Below are positions 24,775 through 32,465 of a stretch of 44,902 bases of DNA, in pieces. The DNA is from Bacillota bacterium (lineage in GTDB: Bacteria > Bacillota > DTU030 > DUMP01), in the NCBI GenBank assembly GCA_030154105.1, contig JASKKP010000014.1:1-44902 (forward strand). Direction: 5' to 3'. The position numbers and the translations under genes are program-made. The notes beneath the pieces are model-generated. The model saw only the letters and a program-made list of their open reading frames with translations. It did not search any database and was not told the DNA's origin. Position 1 is the stretch's first letter. Each line of letters begins with the position of its first letter.

Positions 24775-24805
24775 TGCATAAGGAACCCTCTGCCAAGTCA
24801 AACTA
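24775..24805 (+). promoter_or_regulatory. Sigma-G-type promoter of the spoVA operon
   Basis: TGCATA (24775-24780) and CAAACTA (24799-24805), 18 bases apart, each differ at one base from the sigma-G consensus TGAATA and CATACTA. spoVA is a classic sigma-G operon in B. subtilis. Confidence 0.7.
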
Positions 24806-24821
24806 GGAAGTGGGTGGTACG

Positions 24822-25277
24822 GTGGGTGCTCAGGACCCCAATCTAGACAAAAAGCTGTATTACTGGCGGGTGCAGCAGAAGAAACCCAGGCCGCCGGTAA
24901 TCAGAAACACTTTACTGGCGTTTACCGTAGGCGGCCTCATTTGCGTTCTCGGCCAGGCGGTTTTGGCCTTCTTCCAATCGCTGGGTATGACGGCCAAAGA
25001 GGCTGCTGGCCCGACGGCCAGCGTTATGGTTTTTCTGGGGGCCTTCTTTACCGGCCTCGGCTGGTACGACGAGCTGGGGAAATTCGCCGGCGCCGGATCG
25101 GTAGTACCCATCACCGGGTTTGCCAATTCCATCGTCTCGCCGGCCATAGAGTTCAAGCGCGAGGGTTTCGTCCTCGGGTTGGGTGCACGGATGTTCAGCG
25201 TGGCCGGACCGGTCCTCGTTTACGGCACCGTGACGGCGGTGGTGGTGGGCATCATCTACTGGTTGACTAAGCTTTAG
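24822..25277 (+). CDS. spoVAC: Stage V sporulation protein AC
   Basis: The 151-residue inner-membrane protein is part of the channel that moves calcium dipicolinate into the forespore and out on germination. Three or four hydrophobic segments and the motif VFLGAFFTGLGWYDELGKFAGAGSVVPITGFANS are seen, the family hallmark. GTG at 24822 is preceded by GTGGGTGG; GTG at 24810 touches AGGAA directly and is less likely. spoVAD follows after 11 bases. There are no spoVAA or spoVAB genes upstream. Confidence 0.95.
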   Translation: MGAQDPNLDKKLYYWRVQQKKPRPPVIRNTLLAFTVGGLICVLGQAVLAFFQSLGMTAKEAAGPTASVMVFLGAFFTGLGWYDELGKFAGAGSVVPITGFANSIVSPAIEFKREGFVLGLGARMFSVAGPVLVYGTVTAVVVGIIYWLTKL

Positions 25278-25288
25278 GAGGCTCATTT

Positions 25289-26302
25289 GTGACGCGCAGC
25301 AAAAAGGTGGGCCAGCAGACGTTCATGTTCAGCCGGCCGCTTCCGATCATAGGCACGGCCACCGTAGTGGGGAAAAAGGAAGGGGAGGGCCCTCTGGGCG
25401 AGTATTTTGACCAGGTGGTGACCGACCCTCTCTTTGGCGAAAAGAGCTGGGAAAAGGCCGAGTCGAAAATGGTGCGTACGGCCATTCAGCTGGCCATGCA
25501 AAAAGTCAACTTGGCTTACGGGGATTTGGACTTCATGTTCGGCGGTGATCTTCTAAACCAGATTATCGCCTCGAACTTTGCCGCCCGCGATGTACCCGTC
25601 CCTTTTTACGGCCTTTTCGGAGCCTGTTCCACGTATACCGAGGCCCTTTCGCTGGCCGGCATTACCCTGGACGGGGGGTTCGCCGCCCGGGTGCTGGTGA
25701 CCGCGTCTTCCCACTACCAGACGGCCGAACGGCAGTACCGTTTTCCCACTGAACTCGGCGTTCAGCGCAAACCGACGGCGCAGTGGACGGTGACGGGAGC
25801 GGCAGCGACCATCATAGGGGAGGGTGGTTCCGGGGCAGCTCTTACCTGTACGACCGTGGGCAAGGTGGTGGACATGGGTATCAAGGACGTGAACGACATG
25901 GGTTCGGCCATGGCGCCTGCAGCCGTGGCAACGATCAAACAGCATTTCGAGGATACCGGCCGCGGGCCCGACTATTACGACGTGATTGCCACCGGCGACC
26001 TGGGCAGCTTAGGCAAAGCCTTGGCCCAAGAAATGCTGGCGGAAGCGGGCTATGATCTAAGCAAAAATTACACCGATTGTGGCGTCCTTATCTTCCGGCC
26101 GGACCAGGACGTGCACTCGGGTGGGAGCGGGTGTGGCTGTTCGGCTACGGTGTTTTCCGGGTACTTTTACAGCGGCCTGTTAAGCGGCCAGTACAGCAAG
26201 GTCCTCTTGGTGAGCACTGGAGCCCTGCTCAGCCCGACGTCATACCAGCAGGGCGAGTCCATACCCTGTATTGCCCACGCGGTTGCGGTAGAAAAGGTCT
26301 GA
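25289..26302 (+). CDS. spoVAD: Stage V sporulation protein AD
   Basis: The 337-residue cytosolic protein has a thiolase-like fold and binds dipicolinic acid and its calcium salt. Typical parts are FGACSTYTEALSLAG, where the active-site cysteine of thiolases would lie, SSHYQTAERQYRFP and the glycine/cysteine-rich HSGGSGCGCSA. Starts with GTG behind TTAGGAGG. It lies between spoVAC and spoVAE with short gaps, in one operon. Length matches B. subtilis SpoVAD (about 338). Confidence 0.96.
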   Translation: MTRSKKVGQQTFMFSRPLPIIGTATVVGKKEGEGPLGEYFDQVVTDPLFGEKSWEKAESKMVRTAIQLAMQKVNLAYGDLDFMFGGDLLNQIIASNFAARDVPVPFYGLFGACSTYTEALSLAGITLDGGFAARVLVTASSHYQTAERQYRFPTELGVQRKPTAQWTVTGAAATIIGEGGSGAALTCTTVGKVVDMGIKDVNDMGSAMAPAAVATIKQHFEDTGRGPDYYDVIATGDLGSLGKALAQEMLAEAGYDLSKNYTDCGVLIFRPDQDVHSGGSGCGCSATVFSGYFYSGLLSGQYSKVLLVSTGALLSPTSYQQGESIPCIAHAVAVEKV

Positions 26303-26320
26303 AAAAGGGGAGGCTAAGCG

Positions 26321-26671
26321 GTGGAGTATCTACTGGCATTTTTGGTCGGCGGCGCCATCTGCGCTGTGGGCCAGCTCCTCATGGACCTCACTCCGCTCAC
26401 GCCGGCCCACGTCCTCGTCCTTTTTGTCTCCCTGGGGGCTTTCCTCAGTGGTTTGGGTATTTACGAAAAGCTGGTAAAGATCGGCGGCGCCGGTGCCACC
26501 ATTCCGCTTACCGGCTTTGGCTACTCCCTCGTCAGCGGCGTCTTCGAAGAGATAGATGCCAAGGGTGCAGTCGGCATCTTAAGCGGGGTGTTCAAAAACA
26601 CCAGTATGGGGATAGCGGCGGCAATTTTCTTCGGCTTTCTCATGGCGCTTTTTTTTAACCCCAAGGAGTGA
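26321..26671 (+). CDS. spoVAE: Stage V sporulation protein AE (SpoVAEb type)
   Basis: The 116-residue membrane protein is the third core part of the SpoVA channel. It is a sequence relative of SpoVAC, with GAFLSGLGIYEKLVKIGGAGATIPLTGFG in the same place. Three or four hydrophobic segments are visible. GTG start with GGGGAGG upstream. The SpoVAEa and SpoVAF proteins of B. subtilis are not encoded next to it. Confidence 0.94.
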   Translation: MEYLLAFLVGGAICAVGQLLMDLTPLTPAHVLVLFVSLGAFLSGLGIYEKLVKIGGAGATIPLTGFGYSLVSGVFEEIDAKGAVGILSGVFKNTSMGIAAAIFFGFLMALFFNPKE

Positions 26672-26675
26672 GAAA

Positions 26676-26759
26676 ATGCGTTCCGAAATTGGTGTCGACG
26701 CCCCGGCCCTTCGGCGGCAGGACCAGGGCCGCATTCCGGCTGCGAAAGCCTACTCGTAA
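26676..26759 (+). CDS. Possible 27-residue protein behind spoVAE
   Basis: A short frame starts with ATG and has AAGGAG 7 bases upstream. It ends with TAA 21 bases before the next gene. The product MRSEIGVDAPALRRQDQGR... is charged and has no membrane helix. It may be a real small protein of the spoVA transcript, or it may only carry ribosomes forward to the next gene. I recognise no family. Confidence 0.35.
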   Translation: MRSEIGVDAPALRRQDQGRIPAAKAYS

Positions 26760-26780
26760 CCACGGCGGAGGTGAAGCCCG

Positions 26781-27734
26781 GTGCGGATTGGTATCCCGCG
26801 CGCCCTGCTCTACTATCACTACTATCCTTTGTGGTTGACCTTCTGGCAGCAGCTGGGGCTGCAGGTCAAGTCGTCTCCGCCGACAAACAAGGAAATCCTC
26901 AATCAAGGAGTTTCGGCGGCGGTTGCCGAGGCGTGCCTGCCGGTGAAAGTCTTCTACGGGCACGCCCTGCACCTGGCCCCGCAGGCGGAATTTCTTTTTG
27001 TGCCCCGCCTGGTGAGCGCCGAACCGGGCACGTATATTTGTCCTAAGCTCATGGGCTTGCCGGACATGCTGCGCCATGCCGGTAAAAAACTGCCTCCGGT
27101 CATAAGCCCCACCTTAAATGCGCGCTGCGGTCCACGGGCGTGGGAACTGGCCTTCATTCGTACGGCAGCGGTGCTCGGTTTTGGTGCCCGCCAGGCCGAG
27201 CGTGCTTGGAAGGTGGCCGTTGCCGAACAGGCGCGCTACACGGCTAAGCTCGGCGAGGGGAAGACGCCGCTTGATGTGTCAGAGGGGGCAGAAGATGACG
27301 ACCGAAGCTCCCGAAAGGCCCTTCTTGTGCTAAGCCACCCCTACAACCTTTTTGATGATTTCGTCAGCCTGGGCCTTATAAGACGCCTGCGCGCCAGGGG
27401 TTATAGGGTGATCACGGCTGAGATGCTACCGGGCCGGGTTATCGCCGAGGAAGCAGCCCGGCTCCCCAAGGCGCTTTTCTGGAGCCTAGGTCGGTTGATC
27501 TTGGGTGCCGGTGGTTATTACCTGCGGAGCGGGGGAGTGGTCGGGATTATTCACGTGGTGTCGTTCGGTTGCGGGCCGGACTCCCTGGTGGGCGAGCTCT
27601 TGGAGCGGCAGGCCCGTCGCTTTGGGAAATTGCCTTTTCTTCTCCTTACTTTGGACGAGCACACCGGAGACGGCGGGATGGTGACGCGGCTGGAGGCTTT
27701 CCTGGACATGGTCGAGTGGAGGGGTGCTTCGTGA
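26781..27734 (+). CDS. DUF2229-like acyl-CoA dehydratase activase-related protein, first part
   Basis: The 317-residue protein resembles the region of large activase-related proteins called DUF2229. It starts with the family mark MRIGIPRALLYYHYYPLW, then EACLPVKVFYGH and FVPRLVSAEPGTYICPK. The C-terminal part has FGCGPDSLVGELLE and LTLDEHTGDGGMVTRLEAF, as in 2-hydroxyglutaryl-CoA dehydratase component folds. Cysteines in EACLP, YICPK and FGCGPD could hold an iron-sulfur cluster. In many Firmicutes these pieces are fused with an activase into one very long protein (family knowledge). GTG start; overlap of 4 bases with the next gene. The reaction is not known. Confidence 0.82.
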   Translation: MRIGIPRALLYYHYYPLWLTFWQQLGLQVKSSPPTNKEILNQGVSAAVAEACLPVKVFYGHALHLAPQAEFLFVPRLVSAEPGTYICPKLMGLPDMLRHAGKKLPPVISPTLNARCGPRAWELAFIRTAAVLGFGARQAERAWKVAVAEQARYTAKLGEGKTPLDVSEGAEDDDRSSRKALLVLSHPYNLFDDFVSLGLIRRLRARGYRVITAEMLPGRVIAEEAARLPKALFWSLGRLILGAGGYYLRSGGVVGIIHVVSFGCGPDSLVGELLERQARRFGKLPFLLLTLDEHTGDGGMVTRLEAFLDMVEWRGAS

Positions 27735-28861
27735 AAGTCACTTTTCCCCATATGGGACATCTGCACGTTCCTCTGCGGTCTTTTTTTGCGGCACTGGGGG
27801 TGGAGACCGTTGTCCCCCCGCCCATCGGTCGGGAAACCTTGGCCTTGGGTACCCGCTACGCGCCCGAATTCGCCTGCCTGCCCCTCAAGGTGAACGTCGG
27901 TAACTTTCTCCAAGCCGCCCGGATGGGGGCCGACACGGTGGTCATGGCCGGCGGGGTAGGTCCGTGCCGCTTCGGCTATTACGCTCAGGTAGAGCGGGAG
28001 ATTCTGCGCGATTTGGGTGTAAAGCTCGACATGGTGGTGCTGGAACCACCACAAGGCCACTGGCGCGAGCTCTGGCTTGGGCTGCGCGCGATTACTGGCG
28101 GGGCCGACCTCAAAGCCATCTGGCGGGCCGGGAAACTCGCCTGGCGCAAGCTCACCGCCCTGGACGAACTCGAGCGGGAACTTCACCGGGTGCGGGCAAG
28201 GGAAGCTACTCCGGGGGCCTCCACAGAGGCGTGGCGCAAGATCGTCGACCGGCTTGATCGGGCAGAGGCCGTCTCGGAGGTTGAGGAAGTAGCCCGCCAA
28301 GGGAAAGCGCTCCTTGCGGCCATTCCCCGGCGAGAGGACGATGACGTGCTCCGGGTTGGGCTCGTAGGCGAGATCTATACCCTGCTGGAGCCGGCGGTGA
28401 ACCTGGAGGTGGAGCGGGTGCTGGGGGAAATGGGGGTGGAGGTGGAGCGCTCGATCTATTTAAGCGATTGGGTGAAGACCAACCTGGTTTTCCATTCACT
28501 GCACCTTAGGGACGACCGCGAGGAATATCGTCTGGCGGCGCCTTACCTTGGGCATTTCGTGGGCGGGCACGGCCTGGAGAGTATTAGCTTTACCATCCGC
28601 TACGCACGGGCCGGCTTGGACGGGGTTATTCAGCTGGCGCCGCTTACCTGCATGCCGGAGATAGTGGCCGAAAGCATCCTGCCGAAGGTAAGCCGGGATG
28701 TGGGTATTCCCGTCCTCACCTTCATGTTAGACGAACACGCGAGCGAGGTGGGAATGCGCACCCGGCTTGAAGCCTTTTGCGATCTCCTGCGCGAGAGGCG
28801 CAGGCGAAAGGAGCGTTTCCTGGTGGGCGCAAGAGACGCCGCGGCAGATCTCCGCGAGTAG
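27731..28861 (+). CDS. DUF2229-like activase-related protein, second part
   Basis: The 376-residue protein is a relative of the one before. It carries EFACLPLKVNVGNFLQAARMGAD, MAGGVGPCRFGYYAQVE and the C-terminal LAPLTCMPEIVAE and TFMLDEHASEVGMRTRLEAF, which repeats the LDEH...TRLEAF end of its neighbour. These cysteines could hold an iron-sulfur cluster. GTG at 27731 overlaps the stop of the previous gene, behind GGAGGGG. The activase gene follows 58 bases later. No 2-hydroxyacyl-CoA dehydratase subunit is nearby, so the substrate is open. Confidence 0.82.
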   Translation: MKVTFPHMGHLHVPLRSFFAALGVETVVPPPIGRETLALGTRYAPEFACLPLKVNVGNFLQAARMGADTVVMAGGVGPCRFGYYAQVEREILRDLGVKLDMVVLEPPQGHWRELWLGLRAITGGADLKAIWRAGKLAWRKLTALDELERELHRVRAREATPGASTEAWRKIVDRLDRAEAVSEVEEVARQGKALLAAIPRREDDDVLRVGLVGEIYTLLEPAVNLEVERVLGEMGVEVERSIYLSDWVKTNLVFHSLHLRDDREEYRLAAPYLGHFVGGHGLESISFTIRYARAGLDGVIQLAPLTCMPEIVAESILPKVSRDVGIPVLTFMLDEHASEVGMRTRLEAFCDLLRERRRRKERFLVGARDAAADLRE

Positions 28862-28919
28862 CCATTTCCGCGCGGGGAGAAGCGCGGAAAAAGAAAAGGA
28901 CGTACGGGAGGAAGAGCGC

Positions 28920-29894
28920 TTGCAGGCTTATCTCGGCCTTGATGTCGGTTCTGTCAGTACGAACCTGGTGCTCTTGGATGAACGCGGGGAGGTGATCAGC
29001 AGCCTTTACCTTAGGACCCAAGGTAATCCCATCCGCGCGGTGCAGGAAGGCTTGGCCCAGGTGGAAAAGGAAATCCCGGCGGGTACGAGTATCGCCGGTG
29101 TAGGTACTACCGGAAGCGGCCGCCAGCTTGCGGCCACTATGGTAGGCGCGGATACGGTGAAAAATGAGATCACCGCCCACGCCGTGGCCGCCTTAAACGA
29201 GCTTCCCGAAGTTCAAACGGTGCTGGAGATTGGGGGACAGGATTCAAAAATCATCATCCTCCGCCAGGGGGTGGTCGTAGATTTTGCCATGAACACCGTT
29301 TGCGCAGCCGGGACGGGCTCCTTCCTAGATCGCCAGGCGGCGAGGCTCGGTGTCCCCATTGAAGAGTTCGGGGCTCTGGCGGAAAGGGCCGAGAACCCGG
29401 TCCGCATTGCCGGAAGGTGTGCCGTCTTCGCCGAATCGGACATGATCCACAAGCAGCAGCTCGGGTATCCGGTGGAGGATATTGTCGCCGGGCTGTGCGA
29501 GGCCCTGGTGCGCAACTACCTTAACAACGTGGCTAAAGGCAAGGATATTGCGGCGCCTATTCTTTTTCAGGGGGGCGTCGCGGCCAACATAGGAATGCGC
29601 CGGGCCTTTGAAAAGGCGCTGGGATTTCCCGTGATCGTTCCCCCGTACCACGCGGTGATGGGTGCCCTGGGTGCAGCTCTCTTGGCCAAACGGGCCGTGG
29701 CCGGAAGGCGTTCAACCCATTTCCGGGGATTCGACGTAAGTAGGTGGCATTTCGCCGTCTCCAGCCGCTCGTGCGGTGGATGTGCCAACCAGTGTGAAGT
29801 GGTGGAGATCCGGGGCGAGGGTAAGCTGCTGGCCCGCTGGGGTGACCGCTGCGGGCGCTGGAGCAATGTTTCCGTCGAAGCTGCGGGCAGGTAA
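28920..29894 (+). CDS. BadF/BadG/BcrA-type ATPase (acyl-CoA dehydratase activase)
   Basis: The 324-residue ASKHA ATPase would push electrons, using ATP, into a partner protein with an iron-sulfur cluster. The first phosphate motif is YLGLDVGSVSTNLVL (4-18). The second has GGQDSKI, then NTVCAAGTGSFLD and GRCAVFAESDMIHKQQ, whose cysteines bind the [4Fe-4S] cluster between two subunits. FQGGVAAN is the adenosine motif. Beyond the usual end of about 260 residues there is an extra part with SCGGCANQCEV and a last cysteine in DRCGRW, which may bind a second metal. TTG at 28920 follows GGGAGGAAG. Confidence 0.88.
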   Translation: MQAYLGLDVGSVSTNLVLLDERGEVISSLYLRTQGNPIRAVQEGLAQVEKEIPAGTSIAGVGTTGSGRQLAATMVGADTVKNEITAHAVAALNELPEVQTVLEIGGQDSKIIILRQGVVVDFAMNTVCAAGTGSFLDRQAARLGVPIEEFGALAERAENPVRIAGRCAVFAESDMIHKQQLGYPVEDIVAGLCEALVRNYLNNVAKGKDIAAPILFQGGVAANIGMRRAFEKALGFPVIVPPYHAVMGALGAALLAKRAVAGRRSTHFRGFDVSRWHFAVSSRSCGGCANQCEVVEIRGEGKLLARWGDRCGRWSNVSVEAAGR

Positions 29895-29922
29895 TAAAAA
29901 GAACGTTACGCCGATCGCACCG

Positions 29923-29952
29923 TTGACAGCGAGGACAGGGCCGTGTTATGAT
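29923..29952 (+). promoter_or_regulatory. Sigma-A promoter of lysA
   Basis: TTGACA (29923-29928) and TATGAT (29947-29952) have 18-base spacing. Transcription would start near 29959, shortly before the riboswitch. Confidence 0.85.
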
Positions 29953-29986
29953 AAGCGCAAAATTTAGCCCCTCATCTCGGCTGGAG

Positions 29987-30270
29987 GTGAGGTAGAGGCG
30001 CGGCGGCCAAGAGTAACCCGCGTGAGCAGGGCAGCGAAGAGGGCGGGTGAAAGGGGTCGCCGCCGAAGCGGGGGGAAGGCTACAGCCTCCCCGCTGGGCC
30101 TGAGCCGAACAGGTTCAGGACTGTCACCGGTGGCCTGCCGTGGCCGCCGGTGGAGCGCTATCTCACGGAAAGGGGGTAGCCAGGGATGAGAATGTCCCGC
30201 TCCGCTAAAACTTACCTCTTCGCCTAGAAGATACACCCCGTGCGGGGGAAAATGCGCGAGGAGGTAAGTT
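29987..30270 (+). promoter_or_regulatory. Lysine riboswitch (L box) with translational control
   Basis: The aptamer closes by GTGAGGTAG (29987-29995) with CTATCTCAC (30158-30166). Inside are the L-box signatures GTAGAGGCGCGG, AAGAGTAAC, GAAAGGGGTCGCCGCCGAAG, CTGTCACCGG and GGAGCGCTATC. The expression platform is direct: 30209-30223 pairs with 30256-30270 over 15 positions with one G-T pair. This buries the lysA ribosome site GAGGAGG. No terminator hairpin with a T run lies between aptamer and gene, so control should act on translation: lysine bound, site hidden. Confidence 0.95.
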
Positions 30271-30274
30271 CGGC

Positions 30275-31615
30275 ATGAAGCTTACGGGTACGGCCCGCAT
30301 CAACGGAAAGGGTTATCTGGAAATCGGTGGCCTCAGCGTGCCGGAGCTGGCCGAAAGGTTCGGTACGCCGCTTTATATTATGGACGAGGAATTAATCCGG
30401 GAAAACTGCCGCAGCTGGCGCGAAGCGGTGAAGGCCAACCTTCCCCGCGCCGATGTGGCCTATGCCTGCAAGGCCTTTTGTACCATGGCCATGTGCCGCT
30501 TGGCAGAAGAGGAGGGCCTTAGCCTCGACGTTGTCTCCGGCGGTGAGCTGTATACGGCCCAGGCTGCTGGTTTTCCTGCCGGGCGTATTTACTTTAACGG
30601 CAACAACAAAAGCCGGGATGAGCTGGAGGCCGCCGTACGGGCCAAGGTGGGGCGGATAATTGTTGATAATTTTTATGAACTCCACCTTCTTAATGAAGTG
30701 GCTTCCCGGCTGCGCCAAAGGGTGGGCATCCTCCTTAGGATATCACCGGGTATCGAAGCCCACACCCATGCCTACATCCAGACCGGCCAACTAGATTCTA
30801 AGTTCGGTTTTACCCTGGAAAACGGGCAGGCGTTGGCGGCGGTTAAGGAGGCGCTCAGCCAAAGCCACCTAGAGCTTAAGGGGCTCCACTGCCACATTGG
30901 TTCGCAGATCTTTGCCCTCGATGGATATGTGAAGGCAGCCCAGGTGATGGTTTCCTTCCTGGAGGAGATAAGACAGATTACCGGCGTGGTCTTGGAAGAG
31001 CTCGACCTCGGCGGGGGCCTTGGTGTGTACTACAGCGAAGGCGACACCCCGGTAAGCATCGCCACCTGCGTAGGCACCATCGCTGCGGCCGTCAAGGAAT
31101 GCTGCCGGGAGCTTAGCTTTCCCCTGCCGAAGGTGATCTTTGAACCGGGCCGGTCCATTGTGGGACCGGCGGGAACGGCGGTGTACCGGGTGGGAGCGCG
31201 CAAGGAAATTCCTGGCGTACGCACCTACGTGGCTGTAGACGGCGGCATGGCCGACAATCCCCGCCCGGCCCTTTATGGTTCGCGTTACACCGCTCTGGTG
31301 GCCAATAAGGCCAACCAATTGCCGGCCGAAGTCGTGACCATCGCCGGGAAATGCTGCGAGTCGGGGGATATCTTGGTTTCCGACGTCAAGCTGCCTCGAC
31401 TGGAGCCTGGGGATCTGGTGGCCATGCTGACAGCCGGAGCCTACCAGTACTCCATGGCCAGCAACTACAATCGCCTGACCCGGCCGGCGGTGGTATTTGT
31501 TCGGGATGGGGAGGCGTACCTGGTGGTACGGCGCGAAAGTTTCGACGATCTTATCCGTAACGACTTAATCCCTGCTGCCTGGGCGAAAGAGGGGTCGCTC
31601 AGGGCGGTACGGTGA
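30275..31615 (+). CDS. lysA: Diaminopimelate decarboxylase
   Basis: The 446-residue PLP enzyme makes lysine from meso-diaminopimelate, the last step of lysine synthesis. K66 in AYACKAF binds PLP. HCHIGSQIF, the ELDLGGGLGV loop and GRSIVGPAG are the other family marks. CESGDIL and YQYSMASNYN give the second active-site half. ATG at 30275 follows the ribosome site inside the riboswitch helix. The product length is normal. lysA at the end of the spoVA region is also seen in B. subtilis. A terminator follows the stop. Confidence 0.97.
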   Translation: MKLTGTARINGKGYLEIGGLSVPELAERFGTPLYIMDEELIRENCRSWREAVKANLPRADVAYACKAFCTMAMCRLAEEEGLSLDVVSGGELYTAQAAGFPAGRIYFNGNNKSRDELEAAVRAKVGRIIVDNFYELHLLNEVASRLRQRVGILLRISPGIEAHTHAYIQTGQLDSKFGFTLENGQALAAVKEALSQSHLELKGLHCHIGSQIFALDGYVKAAQVMVSFLEEIRQITGVVLEELDLGGGLGVYYSEGDTPVSIATCVGTIAAAVKECCRELSFPLPKVIFEPGRSIVGPAGTAVYRVGARKEIPGVRTYVAVDGGMADNPRPALYGSRYTALVANKANQLPAEVVTIAGKCCESGDILVSDVKLPRLEPGDLVAMLTAGAYQYSMASNYNRLTRPAVVFVRDGEAYLVVRRESFDDLIRNDLIPAAWAKEGSLRAVR

Positions 31616-31630
31616 AGAAAAAATGAAAAG

Positions 31631-31667
31631 GCCGGAGCGGGAGGGGAGTCTTGCTCCGGCTTTTTTT
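31631..31667 (+). terminator. Rho-independent terminator after lysA
   Basis: GCCGGAGC (31631-31638) pairs with GCTCCGGC (31653-31660), followed by seven T. Confidence 0.92.
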
Positions 31668-31680
31668 CACCTTTTTCTTG

Positions 31681-31689
31681 TGCTATAAT
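31681..31689 (+). promoter_or_regulatory. Extended -10 promoter of the M50 protease gene
   Basis: TGCTATAAT is a perfect extended -10 element (TG-N-TATAAT). No proper -35 box is seen, as is usual for this type. It lies about 95 bases before the gene. Confidence 0.6.
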
Positions 31690-31782
31690 TTGCCTTAAGT
31701 GGCGCGCCGGAACTGCCCGCAGGGCCCGGAGGAAACACGTATCACCGGATGCGGTCACAAGGTATAAGGAAGGAAGGTAAAG

Positions 31783-32427
31783 ATGTGGTTAGCCCGCGAC
31801 TTGATTTTACGTATACCGGCGTTGCTCCTGGCGTTGACGGTGCACGAGTATGCCCACGCCAAAGTGGCCGATTCTTTAGGGGATCCAACGCCGCGGGCTT
31901 ACGGGCGCCTTACCCTTAACCCCTTGGCCCACCTGGACCCATTGGGGCTCCTCATGCTGTGGCTAGTCCGCTTCGGTTGGGCCAAACCGGTACCCATTAA
32001 CCCGAACTACCTCCGGCCGCGACGCACCGGCCTCATCCTCGTTTCTCTGGCCGGAGCAGGCGCAAACATCCTCACGGCTTTTATCTTACTTCTCCTTCTT
32101 AAGTTGCAGGTAGTGTTGTTCAACGAAGGTTTGGCCAGCATGGTCGAACTTGCCATGTGGTATAATATTTTTCTAGCCGTTTTCAACCTGATCCCTATTC
32201 CGCCCCTGGACGGTTCCAAGGTCTTGGCGGAACTTCTGCCGCGGCGGACGGCTTACGAACTAAGCCGTTACGAACCTTACGGCCCGGTCATCTTGATCGT
32301 ACTCCTTTACCTGGGGCTGGGTGGCGTCTTCCTTTTACCCCTCGCCTCCTGGTTGTACCAGGTTCTTTACCGTTTAACTGACCTCATCGTTTTTCGCGTC
32401 CTTTACCGGGTTCTCCTCCACTTCTGA
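31783..32427 (+). CDS. Site-2-protease-like M50 membrane peptidase
   Basis: The 214-residue membrane protein belongs to the short M50 group (YwhC/Rv1-like site-2 proteases). The zinc motif HEYAH lies at residues 21-25 in the first helix, and the third ligand in PPLDG near residue 143. NPLAHLDPLG and PVPINPNYLR are further marks. Four or five helices are visible; no PDZ or CBS domain. Such proteases cut substrates inside the membrane; relatives include SpoIVFB, but this short group has no proven role. ATG behind AAGGAAGG. trpS and scpAB follow and may share its transcript. Confidence 0.9.
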   Translation: MWLARDLILRIPALLLALTVHEYAHAKVADSLGDPTPRAYGRLTLNPLAHLDPLGLLMLWLVRFGWAKPVPINPNYLRPRRTGLILVSLAGAGANILTAFILLLLLKLQVVLFNEGLASMVELAMWYNIFLAVFNLIPIPPLDGSKVLAELLPRRTAYELSRYEPYGPVILIVLLYLGLGGVFLLPLASWLYQVLYRLTDLIVFRVLYRVLLHF

Positions 32428-32465
32428 ATGAATGGGCAACAATATACTTAAGGATGGTGGGAAAC

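Noticed and set aside
27569-27730. 54-codon extension of the second DUF2229-like gene
   Set aside because: It overlaps the end of the previous gene in a shadow frame; GTG at 27731 has GGAGGGG upstream.
32428-32465. T-box leader for trpS
   Set aside because: Only 38 bases separate the genes and no T-box motif is seen.
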